Source: Pseudomonas bubulae
GTDB taxonomy: Bacteria; Pseudomonadota; Gammaproteobacteria; Pseudomonadales; Pseudomonadaceae
Length of the DNA: 64,000 nt
Direction of reading: 5' to 3'
Assembly (NCBI RefSeq): GCF_900618535.1
Contig: NZ_UYJA01000003.1
Span: 372,001-436,000, forward strand
Made by a program: the position numbers and the translations under genes. Positions within the stretch are counted from its first letter, which is position 1. Every line of letters starts with the position of its first letter. Positions 58,455 to 64,000 of the stretch are shown in pieces. The notes under the pieces are model-generated. The model did not search any database, was not told the origin of the DNA, and saw nothing but the letters and a program-made list of their open reading frames with translations.

Positions 58455-59243
58455 TCAGCGCCCGGTGCCGGACTTGCGGCGTAGAGAGGGCAGCAACATG
58501 CCGACGTTTTTTTGATAAACCCGGTACTTGTCTCCAAACAGCTCAACCAGATCTTTCTCTTCCAGTTGGGTGCCGATCAGAATGTAAAGGGTACTTGTCA
58601 GTGCAAACACCAGGTGCCCGACACTCATCTCGGGCGTTACCCAGAAAGCGATCAGGAATCCCAGATACAACGGGTGACGCACGAGCTTGTAGAGCGCGGG
58701 GGTTCTGAATGCGTTGTTTACGGGTTTTGGTTGGCGCAGGGTGTCAAAGGGCTGTTTGACGCCAAACAATTCGAAGTGGCTGATCATGAAAGAGGCCAGC
58801 AGCACCAACCCCCATCCGAACCAGTACAGCGTGACAAGTAACCCCGCAAACAAGGGCGACTGTACACTCCAGACACTGATATCGATCGGCTGCCACAGCC
58901 AGCATATAAGCGCCAGCACCGCACTGGAGGCCAGGACATAAGTGGCCCGTTCAATAACTGGCGGTATGACATGACACCACCTGCGCTTGAAGCTTTTGCG
59001 CGCCATGATGCTGTGTTGCAGGGCAAATACGGTGATCAGCAGCACATCGACCACAAGCGCCCAGGGCCATGCCAGGCCAGATCCCGAATCGATACTTTTC
59101 GGGACGACGACATTCCCCAGAAAACCTATCAGATAAACAAATGTCAGTAGAAAAAACAGATAGCTGAACAGGCTATAGAGCAGCGCTGCGAGTTTTTCAG
59201 TACGGCTGGTTGAACGCGGTTTCAGCTCAATTTTGGTGTGCAT
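58455..59243 (-). CDS. mddA: Isoprenylcysteine-methyltransferase-fold protein, probably MddA
   Basis: 262 residues from ATG 59243, with AAAGGAG before it. Five or more membrane helices; the SAM-binding end reads LYKLVRHPLYLGFLIAFW and LEEKDLVELFGDKYRVYQ, the ICMT-like signature. Length and pattern match methanethiol S-methyltransferase MddA, which makes dimethyl sulfide from methanethiol and was found in P. deceptionensis. NnrU-like or generic phospholipid methyltransferases are alternatives. No linked pathway genes are present. Confidence 0.68.
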   Translation of the reverse strand: MHTKIELKPRSTSRTEKLAALLYSLFSYLFFLLTFVYLIGFLGNVVVPKSIDSGSGLAWPWALVVDVLLITVFALQHSIMARKSFKRRWCHVIPPVIERATYVLASSAVLALICWLWQPIDISVWSVQSPLFAGLLVTLYWFGWGLVLLASFMISHFELFGVKQPFDTLRQPKPVNNAFRTPALYKLVRHPLYLGFLIAFWVTPEMSVGHLVFALTSTLYILIGTQLEEKDLVELFGDKYRVYQKNVGMLLPSLRRKSGTGR

Positions 59244-59384
59244 GAACGACTCCTTTCGAACATGGCGAAATTTCAATTAAAACGTCTACAGCCAGTACCT
59301 TAGCCCCTATATGGCAAATGGCTAGCGTCGCGGCCGGGCGGTCATAAGATGTCGTCTCACATACCAGTCGAGGGCGTCAGAGCA

Positions 59385-60563
59385 TCAGGGCAGCGCCATG
59401 CTGAAGGTGAAGACTGTGCCTTGGTCCTGGTCCGAGGTGACTTCCATATGGCCGCCGTGGGACAGGGCGATCTGGCTGGCAATATACAGCCCAAGGCCAA
59501 GTCCGGCCTGGGGAGTGTCGGTGGCCGGGCGTGAGTAGGGTTTGAACAAATGCGGCAGTTGTTCGGCCGGGATGGGCTCGCCCTGGTTGCAGATCCTCAG
59601 GGTGAATACCCCATTGAGTACCAGTGCCGAGATGTCAACGGGCCCGTCGGGGCAGCCATGGGTGATGGCATTGGTCAACAGGTTGGAGAGCAGTTGGGCC
59701 AGGCGGCCGCTGTCACAGCGGATGCCCTCAAGTGGCCCTATGTCTGAGCGGATGGAACGTTGCGCATGAACGTTTTGCAGTTCCGAGATGACATGGATGA
59801 AGACCTAGTCGAGATCGGGGCACTCGCGCAGCGTCAGCGGGATGCCGCTACCGAGCCGTCCGCGGGCAAAGTCCATAACGTCCTCAACCAGCTGCGAGGC
59901 ACGGTTTCCGCAGCTCAGGATATGCTTGACCAGGACATCGGTGGAGGGGTCTGGGCGCACCCGTAGCAAGCGCTCTGCGGCTGTGGTGATGGCGAATAAC
60001 GGGTTGCGCAGGTCATGGCCTATAACAGCGATAAATTGCTCGCGCAGCTCTGCGGTTTCACGCTCCTGCTCCAACGCGGTTTCTGTACGTTGCAGGTTTT
60101 CTTCGGCGTCAATTTGCAGCGACAGCAGGCGTGCGAATGACTCCATTGTGGACTGGATCGTACTGTTCCTGAGGCTTGCAGGCTCGGGGTCGAGTGCGCA
60201 CAGGGTGCCGAAAAAACTACCGTCAGTGCGCCATACCGGAATCGTGATGTAGCTTTCGAAGCGATAAATCCGCGGCGTGTGATGGTGTTGGTACAGCGGA
60301 TCGGCGCTGGCTTTATCAATGATGATCGGCAGGTGCGAGTTCATGCTTTCAAAGCACAGGGTGCTGACCAGGTCCAGCTCGCCACCGGACTGCAAACCGA
60401 AACCCAGCTTGTCGAGTACCGCGCAGGCGGTCCAGGTGGTCTGGGTGACACGGGCAACGGCAGCAAAGCGCATACCGGTCATTTCCGTAATCACCTGCAA
60501 CATTGCAGGTACGGCACTGATCCGGTTAATTGTCGCGATATCGTCAGCCGTGCCGTGCGTCAT
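59385..60563 (-). pseudogene. GAF sensor histidine kinase interrupted by an amber codon
   Basis: One reading frame of 392 codons plus stop, broken by TAG at 59805-59807 (codon 253). Before it: GAF domain (about 15-150) and HisKA with phospho-His in FIAVIGHDLRNPL. After it, same frame, come VFIHVISELQNVHAQR and a complete HATPase: LLTNAITHG and GLGLGLYIASQIALSHGG. Everything else is intact, so the change is recent, a sequence error, or suppressed. CAG to TAG is the simplest route. The kinase would be soluble. Confidence 0.85.
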
Positions 60564-60641
60564 GGTAAAAGCTCGAGCTCAAAAAGATGATTCTAGCCAG
60601 AACACTTGAGCGCGGCACTTATTCCTAAGCAAGCGCTAAAT

Positions 60642-60682
60642 AAAAAGGCCGCGCCACCCATGAAGAGTGGCGCAGCCTTTTA
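60642..60682 (-). terminator. Terminator after the PepSY gene
   Basis: AAAAGGC-CGCGCCAC and GTGGCGC-A-GCCTTTT, a long stem with one bulge; the minus strand continues in T. Confidence 0.88.
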
Positions 60683-60693
60683 TTCAAATCAAC

Positions 60694-60999
60694 TCAGGTG
60701 TCTTGTTTGTCTTGCAGCACTTCGCCGGTTTTTGCGTCGAGATCTACGTCCCATTTGATGCCTTTGGTATCGCGCAATTCAACTTCATACACCAGCTTGC
60801 CGTAGGAGTGATCAAGCTCGGTATCGAGAATGGTCGCGCCAGGGTGTTTGTCCAGTGCTGCTTGATTCAACTTTTCAAACGAGGTGATTTCACCCGATTT
60901 GATCAGGCCCGGGATATGGTCCGGGCGTACATCGGCCTGAGCAATACCGGCAGTCAGAGCCAGGGCAACAGTTGCAAATACCAGATTAAGTTTTTTCAT
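60694..60999 (-). CDS. Periplasmic PepSY-domain protein
   Basis: 101 residues. Signal peptide MKKLNLVFATVALALTAGIA with a cut near AQA-DVRP, then one PepSY domain (GKLVYEVELRDTKGIKWDVDLDAKTGEVL). PepSY domains are thought to regulate proteases or bind envelope factors; this one stands alone. AAAGGGA precedes ATG 60999. Confidence 0.9.
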   Translation of the reverse strand: MKKLNLVFATVALALTAGIAQADVRPDHIPGLIKSGEITSFEKLNQAALDKHPGATILDTELDHSYGKLVYEVELRDTKGIKWDVDLDAKTGEVLQDKQDT

Positions 61000-61093
61000 G
61001 TTGAGTCCCTTTGGGTTGATCTGTTCAAGTGGGATCAGATTAACCGGCGCAACTTAACTCACCCTTAATTTTCGCCCCTTGCCGGCTTGCAGG

Positions 61094-62227
61094 TTAAAAG
61101 CCATTTTTCTCCAGCAACTGATTGACGCTTTGTGGCACCGGGCGCTGGTAATACGTGAGCAACTCGCTGGCGCGGTTGGTGAAGATGCCGTCGACACCTG
61201 CGTCCATTGCCTTTTTGAAGTCAACGGGGGCATCGAGGGTGTAAACATGTACCAGCATGCCCCGGTCATGGGCGGCGCTGTTCATCCAGGGCTGGATCAG
61301 GTCGAAGAAGCTCTGGTCACCCCCGTGGGTCAAGGCTGCCGAAGGGCCTGTACCGATGGCACCGTTGGCCTTGGCAAAGTCGAGCCACTGGATGAATTCG
61401 GCTTTGTCCTTGGGTTGCTGTTTGGCGTAGTACGCGGCTTTATCCTTTTCGCCGGAGTCGGCGAAACTGACTGAGGTGTTGGGCTTCATGCCGCCTTCAC
61501 CTACCCATAACAGCAGGATCTTCGGCGTGTCGGGCATTTCTTTTTGCAGCAGCTCAAGGCTGTTTTTGTCGAAGGTTTGCAACATGACCCGGCCTTTGCC
61601 CTGGCCGACCAGTGGTTTGCCTTCCGCCTCTGCCGAGGCAACGGGCTCAAGCCAGCCGCGTTCGCTCAACTTGTTTTTCAGATCGTGTTCAAGGCCCGGG
61701 AACTGCCTGGGCTCTTTGGTTTCGATGTAGAGGCCCGGTTTGTACTGTGGATTGCCCTGGGCGATATCGATAATTTCGTCCAGGGTCAGGATCGGCAGCC
61801 CGACATAGGACGGGCGCGCGCGATCCGGATAAGCCTGGTTGAACCAACTGCCAGCATCCAGGGTTTTAAGCTCGGCCAGGGTAAAGGCGCTGGCCGGGCT
61901 GTCCTTGCGTTGCGGAAACTTTTTGGCGACGTCAGTGGTGCGCAACAGGCTGTTGTCATGCAGCGCAAACAGAACGCCGTCCTTGCTGCGTTGCAGGTCC
62001 ATTTCCAGATAGTCAGCCCCCAGATCCCTGGCAAGGGTGTAGGCGGCAGCGGTTGATTCCGGAGCATCGAAGGACGCACCGCGATGGGCGATCACCGCCG
62101 GGCGCGGTATGCCGTGAGCGTTGGCCAGTGCCGCCTCGGTCGCATTGGACGCGCCAGCATTCTGTACGCCACCCAAGCCCAGGAGCAGGCTCAGCAGCAG
62201 GGCGTTTTTGCCAAAAGTGTCAGGCAT
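61094..62227 (-). CDS. glpQ: Secreted glycerophosphodiester phosphodiesterase
   Basis: 377 residues from ATG 62227 (AAGGA upstream; ATG 62245 overlaps it). Signal peptide to about residue 25, then AHRGASFDAPESTAAAY and YLEMDLQRSKDGVLFALHD, holding the catalytic His and metal Glu/Asp residues. Splits glycerophosphodiesters to glycerol 3-phosphate in the periplasm. Ends VNQLLEKNGF. Standing alone; the transporter is not nearby. Confidence 0.92.
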   Translation of the reverse strand: MPDTFGKNALLLSLLLGLGGVQNAGASNATEAALANAHGIPRPAVIAHRGASFDAPESTAAAYTLARDLGADYLEMDLQRSKDGVLFALHDNSLLRTTDVAKKFPQRKDSPASAFTLAELKTLDAGSWFNQAYPDRARPSYVGLPILTLDEIIDIAQGNPQYKPGLYIETKEPRQFPGLEHDLKNKLSERGWLEPVASAEAEGKPLVGQGKGRVMLQTFDKNSLELLQKEMPDTPKILLLWVGEGGMKPNTSVSFADSGEKDKAAYYAKQQPKDKAEFIQWLDFAKANGAIGTGPSAALTHGGDQSFFDLIQPWMNSAAHDRGMLVHVYTLDAPVDFKKAMDAGVDGIFTNRASELLTYYQRPVPQSVNQLLEKNGF

Positions 62228-62348
62228 TGGTTGAGTTCCTTTCAATCATAAAAGCAGAGGGTGTTTTTTAGCGGTTTTTCGTGAAGATGTGCAGTATTCT
62301 TGGCCACATCAACGTCCCCGGCAGAGGGGCAGGCAATCGAACTTGCGT

Positions 62349-62394
62349 GTAAACCACCGTCCCGGAGCCTTTCAGGCTCATCAGTGAGGTTTAC
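62349..62394 (+). promoter_or_regulatory. Leader hairpin covering the ribosome site of the next gene
   Basis: GTAAACC (62349-62355) pairs with GGTTTAC (62388-62394), with an inner GAGCC-TTTCA-GGCTC stem; the outer arm includes part of the GAGG Shine-Dalgarno and ends one base before ATG. Confidence 0.5.
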
Positions 62395-62395
62395 C

Positions 62396-62719
62396 ATGCG
62401 TATCACTTCGCAACTCATCTGTCAGGCCGCCGACCTACTTAGCGGCTTTGTTGGTTTCAATCGTAAGACAGGCCAGCACATTGTCCGTTTCAGTGAAGAT
62501 TCATTTGGAATGGATGTCGCCGACGACAACATCACGCCCACCAGCGAGTTTGTCTGGCAGGCCGATGGTGCTGGCACCATGACTCTCAAGCGCGAGTTGA
62601 TTCAGTTGTTGCTGGATCAGAATATCGATGACCGCCTGAACATCACCGAGCCCTTGAGGGTGTATATGCAGCGCCAGGATGTGCCCGAGATCTCGGCCTT
62701 GCGTCGCTGCATCAGTTGA
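62396..62719 (+). CDS. Small conserved hypothetical protein
   Basis: 107 residues from ATG 62396 (GAGG upstream, inside the leader hairpin). Opens MRITSQLICQAADLLSGFVG; SEDSFGMDVADDNITPTSEFVW and LKRELIQLLLDQNIDD follow. No signal peptide or membrane helix. I do not recognise the family; acidic, probably a small alpha/beta domain. Convergent with the diguanylate cyclase gene 23 bp away. Confidence 0.65.
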   Translation: MRITSQLICQAADLLSGFVGFNRKTGQHIVRFSEDSFGMDVADDNITPTSEFVWQADGAGTMTLKRELIQLLLDQNIDDRLNITEPLRVYMQRQDVPEISALRRCIS

Positions 62720-62742
62720 ATAGCGCTGCCCGGGCCCTGTTT

Positions 62743-63822
62743 CTATACCGGATCATTGCTCAGCTGTGATTCAGCAAGGGTGTCTGCTGCGCCAACACTG
62801 ATTTTGTTGCGCCCCGTATTCTTTGCGATATACAGCGCTTTGTCTGCCTCGTTCAGCCACGTGCTGGCCTGGAGGAGTTCGGGGCGGCAAGTGGCAAGCC
62901 CGATACTCAGGCTAACGCACAGGCCGGGCTCGTCGGCGTGTTGATAGTTGTCAATCACGTGGCGCAGCCGTTCCATGATTTCCCGGGCCTGGTCCAGGGT
63001 GCGATTAGGCAGGATGACGCAGAATTCATCACCGCCGTAGCGGCCTGCAAGGTCTTCAGTGCGCAAATTGTCCTTGAGCTCCTTGCTGAGCTGGCGCAAT
63101 ACACTGTCGCCGACAATATGCCCGTAGGTGTCGTTGATCTGTTTGAAGTGATCGATATCAATCAGCGCCAGAGTCGCCGGAGAATTGCGCTCCAGACTTT
63201 GCTGGAAACTGAGTTGCAGCAGGTCTTTCCATGAGCCGTGATTAAGCAGCCCGGTCAGGCTATCGGTGCGGCTGAGGGTACTGAGGGTGCGTTTATGCTC
63301 GGCCAGGGTGATTGCCAGACCATAGCTGACCATGCCTACAGCAAAAGGGTAAAGAATCAGCACGGGTACGCAGGCATAGACCTGCAGGCTGGTGGTATGG
63401 GGTGTAAACGCAAAGCCGAACAGCAGCAACGCAACCAGGGCGCCTGCCAGCTGCGCCAGCGCTCCGCGAACCAGCAGTTTTGGCCCTCCGGCAGCAACGT
63501 TGTGCATGGTCATCATCGACACGATGATCACCGTAGGCAGCGGATTGAACTCGATAGCCGCCGCCCAAAACCCTCCGCACAGGGAATCAATCAAAATATT
63601 TCGACGTTCAGCCCGGTAGGGATAGGTTGCACGCGATGACAATTGATAGGCCAGGTGAGGCCATACGAACGCGTTTAGCAGCAGTAGTGGCCAAACCCAT
63701 ATGGATCTGTCGAGGGGGTAGAGGGCGGCCATTAGCCCGATACTGCCAAACCCTGAGCCAATCACTCGCGGCGCATAAATACGCTTGGCGAACGACAACC
63801 CTTTGCCTCTTTTATTGTCCAT
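62743..63822 (-). CDS. Diguanylate cyclase with MASE2 sensor
   Basis: 359 residues from ATG 63822 (a TTG at 63861 is possible). N-terminal MASE2 membrane domain of about five helices (FAKRIYAPRVIGSGFGSIG), then a GGDEF domain with active site RYGGDEF. The product-inhibition site RTED lies five residues before it, so feedback control by c-di-GMP is expected. Makes c-di-GMP from GTP; similar to AdrA/DgcC. No phosphodiesterase is next to it. Confidence 0.92.
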   Translation of the reverse strand: MDNKRGKGLSFAKRIYAPRVIGSGFGSIGLMAALYPLDRSIWVWPLLLLNAFVWPHLAYQLSSRATYPYRAERRNILIDSLCGGFWAAAIEFNPLPTVIIVSMMTMHNVAAGGPKLLVRGALAQLAGALVALLLFGFAFTPHTTSLQVYACVPVLILYPFAVGMVSYGLAITLAEHKRTLSTLSRTDSLTGLLNHGSWKDLLQLSFQQSLERNSPATLALIDIDHFKQINDTYGHIVGDSVLRQLSKELKDNLRTEDLAGRYGGDEFCVILPNRTLDQAREIMERLRHVIDNYQHADEPGLCVSLSIGLATCRPELLQASTWLNEADKALYIAKNTGRNKISVGAADTLAESQLSNDPV

Positions 63823-64000
63823 GTCTATCTGCGCAAGATGTGCGGGCGGAGTTTCTGGCAACTGCCGGGTACTGCATTATCGATTGTTGGCTGGTCGGTC
63901 AGCCTTGTCGAGAATACACCCCATCTGTTCCGAAAATTCTGAAACAGTTATGGGGACTAGATTAGCTTATTAAGTCGAGGGCAAGCTGCGGCGCAGAAGG
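63823..64000. other. Right edge, no gene seen
   Basis: Promoter side of the cyclase; A/T-rich around 63940-63975. Nothing supportable starts here. Confidence 0.5.

Overview
The window reads as ordinary chromosome of a Pseudomonas from the fluorescens/putida/fragi side of the genus. Evidence: the gene order gcvT-sdaA-gcvP-gcvH, arcDABC, heme-uptake locus, gap/edd-glk-gltR-gtrS, gtsABCD-oprB, hexR/zwf-pgl-eda closely follows what I remember of P. putida KT2440; GTGGGAGCG-type REP palindromes lie in many intergenic gaps; and a gene resembling mddA (methanethiol S-methyltransferase, known from P. deceptionensis of the fragi group) is present. I see no prophage, insertion sequence, CRISPR array, rRNA or tRNA.

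Layout. 1-8.8 kb: a cut-off RDD membrane protein, a cold shock protein, then the glycine cleavage operon gcvH-gcvP-sdaA-gcvT on the minus strand, with its likely activator GcsR upstream, three 18-bp GcsR-like sites and a sigma-54 promoter. 8.9-16.1 kb: a DUF5064 gene, the arginine deiminase operon arcDABC with an ANR box, and a second arcD facing away from the first. 16.2-21.8 kb: a YbaN protein and a heme-uptake cluster (ECF sigma, anti-sigma, TonB receptor, heme oxygenase) with two Fur-box-like sites. 21.8-40.2 kb: the glucose/Entner-Doudoroff block, comprising gap-mgsA divergent from edd-glk-gltR-gtrS, a stand-alone AP2-domain protein, the gtsABCD glucose transporter, porin oprB, a hexose-6-phosphate mutarotase, and hexR divergent from zwf-pgl-eda.

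40.2-64 kb is more mixed: a class-V aminotransferase, small DUF proteins, the fatty-acid cluster (MaoC hydratase and lipase divergent from fadD2-fadD1), a YihY membrane protein with a peptide deformylase, acetyltransferases, a 38-codon lysine-rich protein, a BdlA-like PAS-PAS chemoreceptor, the gluconate set gntR/gntK-gntP, an AlaC-type aminotransferase, a GyrI-like protein, the MddA-like methyltransferase, a GAF histidine kinase broken by one in-frame amber codon, a PepSY protein, a secreted glycerophosphodiesterase, a short unknown protein with a hairpin over its ribosome site, and a MASE2-GGDEF diguanylate cyclase.

How it fits together: external glucose enters through OprB and GtsABCD and gluconate through GntP; Glk, GntK, Zwf and Pgl bring both to 6-phosphogluconate; Edd and Eda split it; Gap takes the triose on and MgsA drains dihydroxyacetone phosphate. 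HexR, GntR, GltR/GtrS and probably Hfq/Crc (A-rich AANAANAA motifs near several starts) control this. I did not find a convincingly new multi-gene system. The most checkable novelties are the split spacing of the GcsR sites, a TGTCAC-N6-GTGACA palindrome before gtsA, the gap-mgsA coupling, a compound REP element, the hairpin before the gene at 62396 and the amber-interrupted kinase.
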